From: Posidonia oceanica
Lineage: Eukaryota > Streptophyta > Magnoliopsida > Alismatales > Posidoniaceae
Direction: 5' to 3'
DNA: 64,000 nt
Assembly (NCBI GenBank): GCA_037176725.1
Contig: JAZBRS010000054.1
Span: forward strand, 12,852,001-12,916,000
Shown here one piece after another: positions 11,166 through 23,710 of this stretch (positions are counted from its first letter, which is position 1; the number at the start of each line of letters is the position of its first letter). The notes under the pieces are model-generated. The model saw only the letters and a list, made by a program, of their open reading frames with translations. It was not told the origin of the DNA and ran no database searches. Position numbers and translations under genes: made by a program.

Positions 11166-12429
11166 CCTCGAGCAAAACTGACTCTACCCTAATATAAGAA
11201 AAATAAGAAAATCCTTACTCACTTTCGCAGGAATCGCGATTGCACTTAGCATGTGCAACAAGCCTTTAAACCCCTAGGTTGCTCTAGTGGACGAGTGGTG
11301 TCTCGTGAAGGTTTACAACGGATCTATCCACAAATTCCTAGAAGAAAAAGATAAAGGAATAAAGAAAGTGAAGAATGAAAAATCTACAATATCCACATTA
11401 CTCTACTCAATTAAAAAGATCCAAAGTTCCCAAGTGTCTTAATCCTCTAGTTTAACCTTTGTTGAGAACCCTCTTCTTGTTATCATAGAGACTTCATCTT
11501 ATTTTTTACATCATCTTCTTAAAAATTTACTCATATGTACCTTGTGTTTGTGAAATACACTTTAGCATGGGTTTTCAAATCTAGTCTTACCACCTTAGCA
11601 ATTTTATTTCATTGAGTTGTGCCTTGCTTTCTTAGACTTTATTCTTAGCTACCCATTTAGCGAGCTTTAGGTCAGTGAATCCCAAACCATACGGTTTTAG
11701 GTCACTAGATGTGAGACACCTTTAAGGACTTAATCACTTGAGTAGCTAAGGCTTTAAAGACAAGACTTTTTTTCCTTTAATCACATTTTTACGTGAATAT
11801 CAATGCTTACTGAGGCACGATACCCAGTTACTTAGTGATTATTAGATTTTTAATTAATTTTTTTTAATTGCTAAGGTGTTTCACGTCTTCTTTTATTCCC
11901 CACAGCTAAGGCTAGAGTGACAATGCAATATAAGGTACATATAAGCCATACATATTTCAGATGATGCTAGTTTCAGATTTTGTCTCTACTCTTTGAATCA
12001 TAGTGTTCTCAATTACTTAGTCTTACCTTTGAACTTCAAACACTAGGTTACTTATTCACTCCTAATTGGTTAGACTAATGTGGAAAGTTTTGAATTTTTT
12101 ATTTTTTATTTTTCAAAAATCAAGTCAAATAATATAAGAAAACAATTTTTTAAAAAATAAGAAAATGAAAACACACAAAGAAGACTCTAACTAAAATGAA
12201 AAAAAAACACACAGAAGACTCCCCCCCCCCCCCACACAAAAACACACAGAAGACTCCCCCCCCCCCACACACACACGTAAACCATGCATTGTCCTCAATT
12301 TATGCAATAAATGATATGATCAATGAAATACAATTAAAATTAGAACAATGATACCTGATTCGGGATGGAGCGTTTCTGCTGCTAAGAAAAGAAAGGTTAT
12401 GTATATTTTATATATATTTACACCGTAAG
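11166..12429. other. Athila internal 3' region with no recognisable gene
   Basis: This AT-rich stretch lies between the env-like remnant and the 3' LTR. The only clear feature is a C-run and CA repeat at 12204-12276. Noncoding spacer here is usual for Athila-type elements. Confidence 0.6.
12204..12276 (+). repeat. Duplicated low-complexity tract with poly-C and CA repeats
   Basis: The words ACACACAGAAGACT followed by a C-run occur twice in a row: C-runs at 12221-12233 and 12256-12266, then an (AC)n run. This is a simple local duplication. Confidence 0.85.
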
Positions 12430-13510
12430 TTCAAGACCCTAGACAGCTCACATCCTTCTTCTCCTAAGGCGTCTACAAGAGTTGGATCTTCTCAACTCCT
12501 CTAACTCAGCCCTAGTCCGCCTCACTTTCCTATGTATTCTTTGCATTCCCTCCCATACATAGTGGTTGAAATCACTCTGAGAACTAAATGGAGGGTCATC
12601 AGTCTAGAAAGTGTCTCCCTCCTCATTCTCACCAGGGGTGACTCAGCTCTAATAATGTGTTCCTGAAGCATATGAGGGCCCCATAGTGTACGAACAGTCA
12701 ATGTATAGGAGTTAGTCACTGTTTCTACTACTGTCATCTGTCGTCGTTCTTGCGATTCAAATGCAAATTGCTCATGTGGCAAAAAGGTCTTGACTATATC
12801 AGTTACTAGTATAGCTAGGGGTAAAGTGGTTTTCCTTCTAGATCTCTTCACCTGAGCAATTGAGTCAAATAGTCTACGACAGAGACAGATCCTAAAATCC
12901 CTAGTCATCATCATATAAACAACATGAAGCGTAGGAATATAAAATGATGAAATGTGGGAACCCCCTATGATATTGTTCTAGACCCGCCTACAAGTTGTGT
13001 ATACATTTTCATACAAGGTGGTTCCTCTAATTCTCCCATCTGAAGCAATAGAACAATTAGGCTCCATATGTGGCAAATAATGTCCTAAATCCTCAGTGGG
13101 TAAATTAAAAGGAGATAAGGGGATTCCAGTGACTTGGAAAATTAATTCTAGAGTTACTTTTACATTGATTCAACGCCAAACCAAATAAATTACCCCTCTA
13201 TCTTGATCAACATTTCTCCAATCAAAACAATTGTAAAATTCTTCTACTAAGTGGGGTACCCAATAATGGTCATTAGTGGCATGCAACAAATAATGATATC
13301 CTCTAATTAAAATTTGTTCCTTAAAGAAACTACCATAAATTCCAAATTTGTTCCTCAAAAATTTTCTCGGGAAACACTCCCCTCCTAACATTATCATCCA
13401 TTTTGAATAATTAATCACACAATATGATATTACTAGTTTTGCACAAAAACAGTTAATAGTAAACAGATAATAAACAGAGATTAAGGCTTTTATGCTTACT
13501 TCCCCCAAAA
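12430..13510 (-). pseudogene. Env-like / putative plant transposon protein region of the Athila-type element
   Basis: After the integrase, the minus strand carries two open stretches (13170-13508 and 12522-12914). Joined by a gap with stops, they read like the third reading frame of Athila elements, with words such as EFYNCF, LPTEDLGHYLP and VVYMMMTRDFRICL. Athila elements commonly carry an env-like or transposon-protein frame here (family knowledge). No signal peptide or fusion motif can be identified. At least two stops and a frameshift make it non-functional. Assignment rests on position and general resemblance. Confidence 0.45.
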
Positions 13511-14010
13511 TGGGGGCGATGACAACTCGAATTGGGGGGTTTTGCTCAGATCTGGTGGTGCCTGGGAGGCGTTCGGTGAGGATTTCGGCACCTAGACAGC
13601 ATTCTCAAAGCGCTAACGGTGAAATCAGATATAGATATAGAGGAACTATGAAATGTTGAAGCTTCGTAACAAACAAAACTTGAAACACTAAAGATCAGGC
13701 GCCTAGTGGGCGTCCGGTCGACGGAGATGCTTCTTTGGCGATGGGTGGCCGTCGTTAGAGGGCGAAGGGAATATGATAGAATAGAGGAATCGAGTGTTTT
13801 CGTTTTAGAACGGGGGATGTCGGGTTTTTATGTAATAAATGGAAAAATTATAAGTCTCACCCTGCATTTGTTAGGAATAGTTCCTAGATTCTTCTTCTTC
13901 TTTGTTGTTTTTTTTTCTTCATTCGTGTTTGACTCAAGAGATTGAAGTAAGTCAAATATACAGACATAAAAGACTCAACTATGTTCTTATTTACAGAATA
14001 TTTCTTCAAC
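13511..14010. other. Athila spacer between integrase and env-like region
   Basis: No coding or RNA feature is supported. It contains GC-rich words (GGCGCCTAG, GCGTCCGG) like those in the LTRs and a T-rich tract near 13890-13920. The short plus-strand frame at 13706-13945 has no motif. Confidence 0.5.
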
Positions 14011-14823
14011 TTACCCAAGATACTGAGGGTCATGAAGAACCATACCCTCACCTTCCTTTTCAGTGGGTAATTCCAAAAACGGTTTTAAACGTTGACCATT
14101 GACTTTAAAATTTTCACCGTTCTTTGGATTCTCAATTTCTATAGCTCCATGAGGATATCCCACTTTCACAACATAAGGTCCAGTCCACCTGGACCTTAGT
14201 TTTCCTGGAAATAAATGGAGTCTAGAGTTATATAGGAGGACCTTTTGACCAGTGCAGAATGATTTTCTAAGAATTGCTTTATAATGAAAAATCTTGGTTT
14301 TCTCCTTGTAAATCTTAGAGCTATCATATGCTTCATTTCTTAACTCTTCTAATTTATTCAGTTGCCATTTCCTCTTGACTCCAGTGATGGCTAAATCTAA
14401 GTTTAATTGTTTAATGGCCCATAATGCATGATGTTCTAATTCTACTGATAAGTGGCAAGCTTTTCCAAACACAAGATGATATGGAGATATTCCTAAATTG
14501 GTCTTAAATGCGGTTCGATGGGCCCATAATGCATCATTTAATCTCTCAGACCAATCTTTTCTATTTGGCTTAATAATTTTCTCCAAAATTTGCTTGATTT
14601 GCCTATTAGGTACCTCCACTTGGCCACTTGTTTGAGGATGATATGGAGTGGCAAGCTTATGGGTGATAGAATATTTTTTCATCAAGGCTTCAAATGATGG
14701 GATACAAAAATGTATTCTCCTATCACTAATGATGGCTCGTGGCATACCAAACCTAGAAAAAATATGTGATTTTAGAAATTCAATGACCACTTTGTTGTCA
14801 TTGGATTTACATGGTATAGCTTC
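14011..14823 (-). pseudogene. Athila-type integrase, C-terminal part (catalytic D and E plus C-terminal domain)
   Basis: Minus-strand translation gives the second half of a Ty3/gypsy integrase core. The second catalytic Asp is in [10 protein letters not shown], the catalytic Glu in [10 protein letters not shown], followed by [16 protein letters not shown] and the C-terminal DNA-binding part with [11 protein letters not shown]. It ends with a stop at 14011, without a chromodomain. The first catalytic Asp and the zinc finger are on the other side of the LTR insertion, at 20702-21240. In this piece the frame is open for about 270 codons, better preserved than the RT. The residues at 14824-14898 are LTR read-through, not integrase. 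Confidence 0.88.
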
Positions 14824-15489
14824 TGTCGTAATCCCAGTGTTCAGATCGTCCATGCACACTGCCAGAAGCTCGTGTGCACCGATCGGAATCAGGCTCACTA
14901 TAAGCGGCTATGTCCGAGGAGGAAGGCTGAACTCGAAAACACTTAAAACATATGAGAAAAGATAAGAAAAGAAGAAGATAAGACAATTCAGAGTCGCCAC
15001 CGTGTCTATTATCGGGAGACAAGGAAAACCAGGGGAAATGCGTGGATTAACACGCAAAACTAAGCAAAGAGTGCAATGCAAAGAAAAACAAATGCAAATG
15101 AATGCAAATGATATGACTCATGCCTAGGACAAGGGCAATATGGTCATTACGGGCCAAAAGACTGGGCAAGGACTCTTGTTACGTGCGGGGAAGGTGTTAG
15201 GCACCCCCGACATGTTCGAGAATCGGTCTTTCTAGGCTTACGCTTGCATACGCAAGGAAATGCAGGTTTGAATGCCTAAATGCCAATGAATGCCTGAATG
15301 AATGCTCAAAGGTGTGCTCTAAGTGATGGGATGCAATGCAAGGAAGTAAACGTGCAGTCTAAGCGCTCAGCAACGTTTTCTGTGTTCCGAACCGGTCGAA
15401 ACCTGACTCGTAAGAACTCCAGGCAGTAAGCATCACTGCCCTATAAGCAAATGCAAGCGAAAAAGCAAAACGGTAGTAAAACCAAGCAA

Positions 15490-15885
15490 TGCGTGCGACA
15501 TGCAAGAGAAAACAGCATAAAATACGCAAAGCGATGCGAGAAACGGAAGTGGCACATGAGACGGTGCAAGAAAACAAGATCGGCATGCAAAACGGTGCAA
15601 GAAACAAGAGCGGCACGCGAAACGGTGCAGAAAACAAAGCCAACACGCAAACCGATGCAAGAAACAGAAGCGGCTCGTGAAACGGTGCGGAAAACAAAGC
15701 TAACACGCAAAACAATGCAAGAAACATAAGCGGCACGCGAAACGGTGCAAGAAACAGAAGCGGCACGCGAAACGGCGCGAAAAACAGAAGTGGCACGCGA
15801 AATGGTGCAAGAAACAAGAGCGGCACGCAAAACCGTGCAAGAAGGAAAGCGAGCGCGCAAAACTGTGCCAAAACAAGCGAGATAA
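15490..15885 (-). repeat. Tandem array of 30-31-bp units inside the solo LTR
   Basis: Reverse complement of the array type seen at 4547-5035: GGCACGCGAAACGGTGCAAGAAAC-like units every 30-31 bp, about 12 or 13 copies. Open frames through it in several phases (for example 15359-16030 and 15441-16094, minus strand) are repeat artefacts. Confidence 0.8.
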
Positions 15886-16729
15886 AACATCGAGAAAGCC
15901 ATGCAGATGCAGATGCAAGGAGGAAGGGCAGGAGAAGCAAAAGGGAGCAAGCGATGCAAGTGTAAGAACAAACATCGCTTAAAGACCACGCAATGCAGGT
16001 GTGAAGACCTACAAAGGGGAAAGGAAGCAAGTGGAGGGATTACCACTATCTTGTGACTGTTTCCCACCAAAGTGTCCCACGATATGTCTCGCACGCTGTC
16101 AAAAGCTCACGATGCGATCGGATCGTAGAAAAGGGGGAAGAAAGTCGCAATTAGTAGTGAATCCAGGGAAAATACAACACAAGACAGTGAGAGTACACGA
16201 AAAGAGGAGACAGAGTTCATAGATGAGAAGAGGGAGTCCTAATCTACATGCTCGAGGAAATAGAAAGCAAAAACCATGCATGCAATGCAAATGGTGTGCA
16301 AATGTATGCTGTGCAGGGGTTCAGGAGGACTTACCTTGGAAATCTGAAGCCTGATCTGAGAAACGCTTGGTCCATGTGGAAGAACGCTCCGCCGGGGTTG
16401 TCCAAGTAGCTTGTTTGAGAAGATCCAACGGCCAGAACAGAAGATAAGCTGGCTTCAAGGCAGAGGGGCCAGAACAGGAGAGAAGAATGGATCTAGGTGT
16501 AAAGGAGGTCCTAGGGATGTGCAAAACAGGTCCTCTCATGTAAATAGGAACTAAGTATGCTTAAGTGTGTGCAAAAATGGCAAATACAAAGATGCATGGG
16601 TGCAAATGCATGCAGGAATACAAGAAAGAACCTAAGAATGACTTTTCAGAAAACTTAGGAACCTATATGCAAATTTTGAAAAAGTGGGACCTAAATGCAA
16701 AGATTTTTGAAAAATTGGGGCTTATATGC

Positions 16730-17070
16730 AATGTTTTTGAAAATCGAGGGGTCTAAGTGCAATTTTGCAAAATGCAAGGTTTAAAATGCAATTTTATAAG
16801 GTAAACATGCATTTGAATAAGTTTTGAAATCATGTGGAGGATTAACATGCAATTTTGAAACATACAGGGGTTGAAATGCAATTTTATAAGGAAAACTGGG
16901 ATTTTAAATGATTTGTGAATTAAACAGTGGATCTAAGTGCAATTTTTAAATATGCAGGGTCTAAAATGCAATTTTGTAAGCAAAAATATACATTTAAATG
17001 AGTTTTATAAACATGCAGGGGACCTATGTGTAATTTTAAAACATGCAGGGTCTAAAATGCAATTTTATAA
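16730..17070 (-). repeat. Degenerate repeat of about 90 bp inside the solo LTR
   Basis: AAATGCAATTTTATAAGG recurs at about 16786, 16876 and 17056, in the inverted order of the 3425-3760 block. It is noncoding. Confidence 0.5.
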
Positions 17071-20000
17071 GGAAAAAATGTAAAAAACAGATGCTATGTA
17101 TGCAGATGAAGGACCTATGTGCAAAAATTAAAATGCATGGGGAAAATAATGCAATGCAGTAAGAAAAGATGAAAAATAAATGCATTGATTAACAGATCAG
17201 AGGACTAAAACGCAAATAAAGAAAAGTGCAGGATTAAAAATGCAATTTACTAAGGTAAAATCAGAATATTAAATGAGATCATTAATTAAAGGATTGGAAC
17301 GCAAAAATAAGAAACTACAGGGCCTGAACTAAAATAAATTTAAAAGGAAAACACAGCAGAAGGACTGGAAAGCAATTAGATAATTTTTTAGGTTTTTCAT
17401 GCAATTTCATATGATTTAAATTTAGATTTAGATGAATGTTAAACTAAGGCAGGACTGGAAAGTAATAAAATAAAAACAGGATGCAAATATGCAATTTATG
17501 GCAAAATAGCTAAGCAAGGGGAAAATAAATGAACAGTAATTTGCAGCGGCGTGGCCACTGTAGCAACTGCTACCAGTGGCCAAGAAAGCTGGAGGAGGGA
17601 GGCTGAGGCGGCGCAGACAAGCGGGCGACGTTCTCCGAAGGCAGGCGGAGCTCGGTGCAGCGTCGACGAGGCTCGGCGTTGTCTGGAGCAGGCCGGAGAG
17701 GTCAGAGAAGGCTGCAGACTTGCTCGGAGGTCGACTGGGCGATCGAGGTGGCGTCGTGACGATCTGAGGCTATCGGAGTGATCCTGGAGTCAGTGCGGAG
17801 CTCGGAGAGATGTCTGGATCGGCGTTCTACTGCTGGAGCAACGTTTCCAGTCGTTGGTCTCGCCGGAGAAGAAGAAGTGGCGGCGGCGACAACTCGGCAG
17901 AAGAGGGGAGGAAACTTAAAACTAAAGGGCGGAAAAGCACGAGAAGAAGGAAACTAGCTTAATGGAGAAGAGTGGCACCTTTTTTGCAGGCAGGATCGTT
18001 CCCCCGACGCAGGTGGCTTCTGTGTGTGCCGGCGGAGGTCGTCCGGAAGTTGTAGAGCTCGTCGTCGGCTCGAGAGCGGTGGAAACGGTTTAGTGGAGTT
18101 CTCTGGAGCTTCCTGGATCTCTGGAGCGAAGCTTCGACAGACGGAGCGGAGTTTTGCTTCTATGGGTGGACTGCAGATCGCCTGAGGTGGGTAGGGTTGT
18201 CTGCTGCTCTCCGGATCAAGTGGAGGACGCCGGTGACTTGCTGGAGGTCAGGCGAGCGTTCCTGGATGCTCAGGAGGGCCGAGAAAAGGCTGGAGAGGAA
18301 GTTTGGTCGTCGGGTGAATTTTGGACAGAATCGGGCAGAGGTGTTTGAGGTGAAGGTCTCTGGCTGTGAGGGAGGAGATGGCTAATGGCTTGGGGGGTCT
18401 GGAAGGTAGTGTGTTGGTGGGTTTGGTGATAGAGTTTGGAGGGATTTTGTGGACGGAAGAGGAGGGAATTTTCCAGGAAGGGGATGATGGGTTCTGGCTT
18501 GGTTCGGGGTGAACTGGGGGGTGGATTCAGGGTTGTTTTGGTTGCTGAATGGAGGGCTGGAAAGGTGGTTGTCTGGGTGAGATTGGGGACGGAAATTGGA
18601 GGTGGTTTACTGGGTGTCGGGTGCTCTGGTTCAGATGAAATGGAAGGGGAAGAAGAATGCTGAATTGCAGGGGAAAGAGGAGGGGATTTTGGGTGCTGGA
18701 CGCTCTGGAATCTCTCGCTCTCTCTTGGACAATCAAAAAGGGCAGTGAAGGAGGAAGAGGTACGAGGCTTTATCAGCTGCTGAAGACTGGAGGCGTGCTG
18801 GGGATTTCAAATCCTCCACCGGCGGGAGCAGCAGCTGGCAGGGAGAAGGACGACTGGAGGTGACGGCATTACTTGCCCCCGGGGATCCTGTTGAGAGGCT
18901 GAGAGAGGAGGGAGTGAGTTGGATTGATGGTGATCGGGAGGGAAGAGAGAAATCAAATTCAAAGAGGAGGGGGAGAGAGCTGGCGGGAGAGAAGGACTGT
19001 GGAGGAAGAAGAAGAAGAAGAAGGAGGGAAGAAGGAGGCTGAACGAGCGGGCCAGGCCTTGTGCATGCGGAGGAAAAAATAAAAAAGAAAGAAAGAAGAA
19101 AGGAGGGAGAGGTGGAGGGGAGAATGGGCTGGACTGGGCCCAGGAAGGAAAGAAAGAAAAATAGAAAGAAAGGAAGAAATGGAGAAAGGGAAGAGAAGAA
19201 GGGAATGAAGAAGGAAATAAAAAATAAAATAAAAATAGAAAAGGATGGGAAAAGTTTTCAGAATAGTTGTGTTTGAGTTAGGATTTTAATTGGTTTTTTT
19301 TTCTAATGATTGTTTTTTATTAGTTAATTAGGATTAAAGAGTTTTAGTTTTGATTAGAGTTTTTAGGATTTTCTTTTCTTTAAATTGTTTTTGATTTTGT
19401 TAAAATGTTTGTTGAGTTTTTTAAATTGTTTTTAAGTTATGTTTTTCTTGTTAAGTATTTGGGATTTTGATTAGGGTTTTTCAAAGATTGTTTTTAGATT
19501 AATTAGGATAAGTTTTAGCTTTTGATTTTAATCCTTTAGGGTTTTGTTTAAGTTTTCTTTTAGATTTGATTTTGTTTGTTAAATTCTTTTAATATTTAGT
19601 TAAGTTTTTCTTGTTAGGTTTTTTAATTAAGTGTTCTTAGATTTTTGATCGTTTGTTTTTCTTCTTAATTAAGTTTTCAGATTGTTCCTTTAAGTTTTTT
19701 TTTCTTAATTACTTGCCTTAGCATTTTTAATTGTTTCCTTTCTTTTTAAGATTTGTTTTTTGATTGTTTTTTAGTAGGATTTTCACTTTTGCTTGTTTTG
19801 ATTATATTTTGATTTTTGCTTGATTTTATAGCATTATCTTTTTGTTTGTTTTGCATTTTTTAGCTTGCATTCTTGATTTTAGTTTTGATTGGATTTAGTT
19901 ATGTTTTTGTTTTTAATTGTTTGTTTAAGTCTTAAATTATTTCTTTTAGGATTTTAATTTGTTTTCCTTTTGTTTTAGAGTTTAAAGGTTTTTATGAGTT

Positions 20001-20701
20001 TTTTGAAGATTTAGTAGAAGAAAGGAAAAGAAAAGGAAAAGGAAGAAGAAAAGGGAGAAATGAAGGAGTAAAGAAGAAAGAGAGGAGTGGAAAGAAAATA
20101 ATTTTTAGAAAATCAAGGAAAAGGCTAAAAATAAGATCAAAATACAAATAAGATTCAAAAGGGATAGATGCACAAGGAGGGCCCACAGCCAGATAGGAAG
20201 AAGAGAGAGAAGGGAGTGAAAAGAAGGAAAATAATTAGGAGAGAGAGAGGAGAGAGAAAAGGATAATCTAGGAGAGAGAAAAGGATAATTTAAAGAAATA
20301 AAGGGGATAAAGGTTTAGAAAAGAGGTGAAATTTGATGAGTATGTAGCCTAGGGTCTCTAGTATTGGACCTAGGATTTGGGTTTGGATTTGGGAAGGTTT
20401 TGGAAGGGTTTTGAGGTGTTGAAAAAAGGTAGTTTTACCTAGGTTTTCTAGGATTTTTTGGAGGGATTTTGGTTTGAAAATTTTGACGATTTTTGGTGGG
20501 TTTGCTAAGTTGGGGATGGTGAGTTTTCCTATGATTTTTGGGTAGTTTTTGGGTTTGAGAAAGGGATATAATTCTAGGTTAAGTTCGGGCTTGTTTTGGA
20601 AAGAAGGATGAAAAGGAATGTGTAGGTTTGGACCTAAATTTGGATCCAGAAGCCACCAGAGGATTCCAATTGATTTAGCCTGTCAAAATGGGGTGTCAAC
20701 A

Positions 20702-21240
20702 GCTTCTATCAATTTGGACACATAATCAACCGCCACTAGAATGTAAAAATAGCCATGAGAATTAGGAAATGGGCCTATAAAATCAATCCCCCACACATCA
20801 AAGATCTCCACTTCCAATATGGATTGTAATGGCATCATATTCCTTCTAGTGATCTTACCCAGCTGTTGACACCTATTACAATTCTTACAGTATTCAAAAG
20901 CATCCTTAAACAAAGTGGGCCAGTAAAATCCACATTGAAGCAACTTGGTAGCTGTCTTCTTAGGCCCAAAATGACCTCCACAAGCCTAATCATGGCAAAA
21001 AGATAAAATGCTCCTAACTTCTTAGTCTAGAATGCATCTCCTAATGATCTGGTCAGGATAGTACTTAAAGAGATACAGATCATCCCAATGGAAGAACTTG
21101 ACTTGGGACATGAATTTGTATTTATCCTGTTTGGTCCACTTTGGTGGAATTTTACCAGTCACTAGATAGTTTACTATGTCAGCAAACCAAGGTTCAGATG
21201 ATATTTCCAATAATTATTCGTCAGGAAAACTATCATTGAT
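20702..21240 (-). pseudogene. Athila-type integrase, N-terminal part (zinc-binding domain and first catalytic Asp)
   Basis: The minus strand encodes the integrase zinc-binding region with CKNCNRCQQ (about 20868-20895) and the first catalytic Asp in [10 protein letters not shown] (about 20770-20800). It continues as [12 protein letters not shown], where it meets the inserted LTR at 20701. The next residues of the family pattern are found at 14823 and leftward. Upstream (21022-21210) is the linker between RNase H and integrase, with a stop near 21022 and further stops to about 21240. The domain is interrupted and also independently mutated. Confidence 0.88.
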
Positions 21241-21379
21241 TGGAAGGTCATTGGATGGTTCAAGATTTAGATGGGACAAATGGTCTGCTACCACATTCTC
21301 GCAACATTTTTTGTCCCTAACTTCAAGATCAAACTCTTGAAGTAGAAGGATCTACTTAATCTGTCGAGCTTTTGCATCC

Positions 21380-22770
21380 TTCTTTGCTAAAAGGTGTTTC
21401 AATGCTGCATTGCATGGTCAATGTAGATGATGATGTGAGATCCTATTAAGTAAGACCGGAATCTCTCTAGGGTAAAAACTACAGTTAAAAATTTTTTTTC
21501 TGTGGTGGAATAATTTAACTGTGCCTCATTTAGTGTCTTACTTGCATAGTAAATCACATGTGGTAATTTGTCAATCCTTTGACCTAGAATAGCACCAATT
21601 GCATAATCAGATGCATCACACATGAGTTCAAAAAGTTTGGTCCAATCTGGTGGATGAATGATAGGAATGGAAGTCAAGTCCCTCTTGAGACGTACAAATG
21701 CCTTAATACATTCAAGGGAGAAGTCAAAAGGGACATCTTCAGATAATAGATTAGTTAAGGGTCTAGCAACCTTGCTAAAATCCTTAATGTTTCTTTTATA
21801 AAACCCTGCATGTTCTAAAAAGGCCCTAATATCTTTGACATTTGTTGGTGGAGGAAGATTTGCAATAAGGTCCACTTTTCCCTAATCGACTTCGATGCCT
21901 CTTTTCGAGATAATATGACTCAAAACAATGTCTTGTTGGACCATGAAGTGACATTTTTCTCAATTGAGTGTCAAATTCTTTGCTGTGCATTTTTTCAATA
22001 CTAACTCAAGATGATGGAGGCATTCAGAAAATATGGACCCAAAAATGGAAAAGTCATCAATGAAGATTTCTAAAAATCTTTCCACCATGTCAGAGAAGAT
22101 GCTCACCATGCATCTTTGGAAAGTGGCTGGAGCATTGCATAGTCCAAAGGGCATGCGACGATAGGCAAAGGTTCCAAAAGAGCAGGTCAAGGTGGTATTT
22201 TCTTGATCCTCAGGAGCAATAGGAATTTGGTTATAACCGGAATATCCATCAAGAAAACAATAATATTCATGTCTGGCTAACCGTTCCAACATCTGATAAA
22301 CGAATGGCAAAGGAAAATGGTCTTTCCTGGTTGCCGCGCTTAGCTTCCTATAGTCTATGCATACTCGCCATCCTGTTTAGATGCGAGTGGGGATAAGCTC
22401 ATTGTCATCATTCTGAATTACAGTAATTCTAGATTTCTTTGGAACTACTTGGACTGGACTTACCCATGAGCTATCTGAGATGGGATAAATGATCCCATTA
22501 TTAAGACATTTCAGTATGTCTTTTCTCACTACTTCCTTCATTACAAGGTTTAACCGTCTTTGTGAATCTCTAACTGAGTGGGCTTCCTCTATCAAGTAAA
22601 TCCGATGTTGGACTAATCCCCTTGATATTAGCCATGGTCCATCCTATGGCTTCCTTTTTCTCACTAAGGATGGTTAACAATGCCTCTTCTTGATTCTGAG
22701 TCAAGTCGGCAGCAATGATTACAGGAAGGGTTTGATCTTGCCCTAAATAGGCATACTTGAGATATTTAGG
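21380..22770 (-). pseudogene. Athila-type reverse transcriptase and RNase H
   Basis: Minus-strand motifs in order: VVPKKSRITV (about 22440), CIDYRKL after a stop near 22377, CFLDGYSGYNQI (about 22235), FGTFAYRRMPFGLCNAP, and the catalytic IFIDDFSIFG (about 22030-22070, FIDD variant of YxDD). Next come the thumb and the RNase H core with ELMCDASDYAIGA (about 21590-21640), YYASKTLNEAQ and an IYIDHA end. At least three in-frame stops (near 22377, 21957 and 21876) and loss after IDHA show decay. Order and motifs match Ty3/gypsy polyproteins. The neighbouring domains are protease to the right and integrase to the left. Confidence 0.9.
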
Positions 22771-22973
22771 CAAAAGTTTAAGCTCTAGTGTAGGTGGTTC
22801 CTCAATGGATGGCTTAGGGCTTGGTTTGGGCTCGGATATGGCAGGCTCTGGAGGAGTGTTATACCAATTGTTGGACTTATGGGTCCTACATTGGGTTAAC
22901 TCATTGGTTTCTTCAACAATTATTAATTCATCTTCGAAAATCTCCTCAAAACTTTGGTCAAAATAGCCTAGAT

Positions 22974-23099
22974 GTCTGCAATCACTTAGTCTAGTGGTGA
23001 AGCTTCTTTGTGGTTGTACGAGAGGTTGGGAGTTCGAATCCCACGGACATCAAATAAAAGAAAAAACAAAAAAAATGATTAGATTAAAAAAAAAAAAAG
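22974..23099 (+). mobile_element. tRNA-derived SINE inserted in the Athila gag-pol
   Basis: A 126-bp insertion is flanked by a perfect 10-bp duplication tagcctagat (22964-22973 and 23100-23109). The head has RNA polymerase III promoter elements: an A box in TAGTCTAGTGGTGAAG (about 22988-23003) and a B box in GGGAGTTCGAATCCCAC (about 23027-23043). The rest is A-rich and ends in an A run. These are plant SINE hallmarks (family knowledge). It breaks the gag-pol frame between protease and RT. Confidence 0.85.
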
Positions 23100-23109
23100 T
23101 AGCCTAGAT

Positions 23110-23710
23110 CAAATTCGATGTCATCCTCTGTTAGGTCTTCTTCTTCTGAGAAATCTTCAATCATGTTAACCTCAAATGTCTCATCTGATTCATTAATTAA
23201 CTGCTTATCCAAATTAAAAATGTTAAGTGTGACTGTTAAATCTCCATAATTTAATCTCATTGAACCATTTCGACAGTTGATTAAAGCATTGGTTGTGGCT
23301 AGGGAGGGTCGACCTAAGATAACTGGAATTTGGCCTTTAAGGTTGGTCAAGGGTTAGGTTTCTAATGTCACAAAATCTACAAGATATACAAAGTCACCAA
23401 CCTTGATTAGAACATTTTCAATAATTCCTCTAGGCATCTTAATTGATCTATCAGCCAACTACAATATTACCCTAGTTGGTTTCAATTCGCCTAGTCCTAA
23501 TTGCTCATACACCGAGTACGGCAATAGATTGACACTAGCTCCTAGATCTAGCAAGGCCTTATTAATTTTAGTGTTACCTATTGTACATGAGATTGTGGGA
23601 CTTCTAGCGTCCTTATATTTCATAGGTAATTGATTTGTCAGAATAGAGCTGACAATGGCTGCTAGGAAAGCTTTCTTAGGTACATTAGGGTTCTCTTTCG
23701 AGTGCATAAG
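23110..23710 (-). pseudogene. Athila-type aspartic protease region
   Basis: The minus strand contains the retropepsin active-site motif as LLDLGASVNLLPYSVY (about 23510-23560), a DLGAS variant common in Athila-like elements (family knowledge). IPVILGRPSLATTNA (about 23285-23330) follows, the second conserved protease block. A stop and a short frame break near 23356-23456 separate the two blocks. A SINE lies immediately downstream at 22974-23099. The acidic tail EDFSEEEDLTEDDIEF near 23110-23160 is typical of the spacer before RT. Confidence 0.85.

Larger units (their letters stand above)
14824..20701 (-). mobile_element. Solo LTR (about 5.9 kb) of a Tat/Ogre-like retrotransposon inserted in the Athila integrase
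   Basis: On the minus strand it begins at 20701 with TGTTGACACCCC and ends at 14824 with GGGATTACGACA, so it has TG..CA ends. It is flanked by the 5-bp duplication gcttc (14819-14823 and 20702-20706). The host integrase resumes immediately on both sides. There is no second LTR, gag-pol or long internal ORF, so it is best read as a solo LTR; 5-6-kb LTRs occur in Ogre/Tat elements (family knowledge). It contains the GGTGCCTAACACC block (about 15186-15212 on this strand), a 30-31-bp array and a purine-rich stretch at 18900-19280. The copy at 2382-5713 covers only its 3' part. Confidence 0.8.

Noticed and set aside
22985..23045. Possible tRNA gene
   Set aside because: A and B boxes are present, but it is bounded by a 10-bp duplication and an A-rich tail and sits in a retroelement; it is a SINE head, not a functional tRNA gene.
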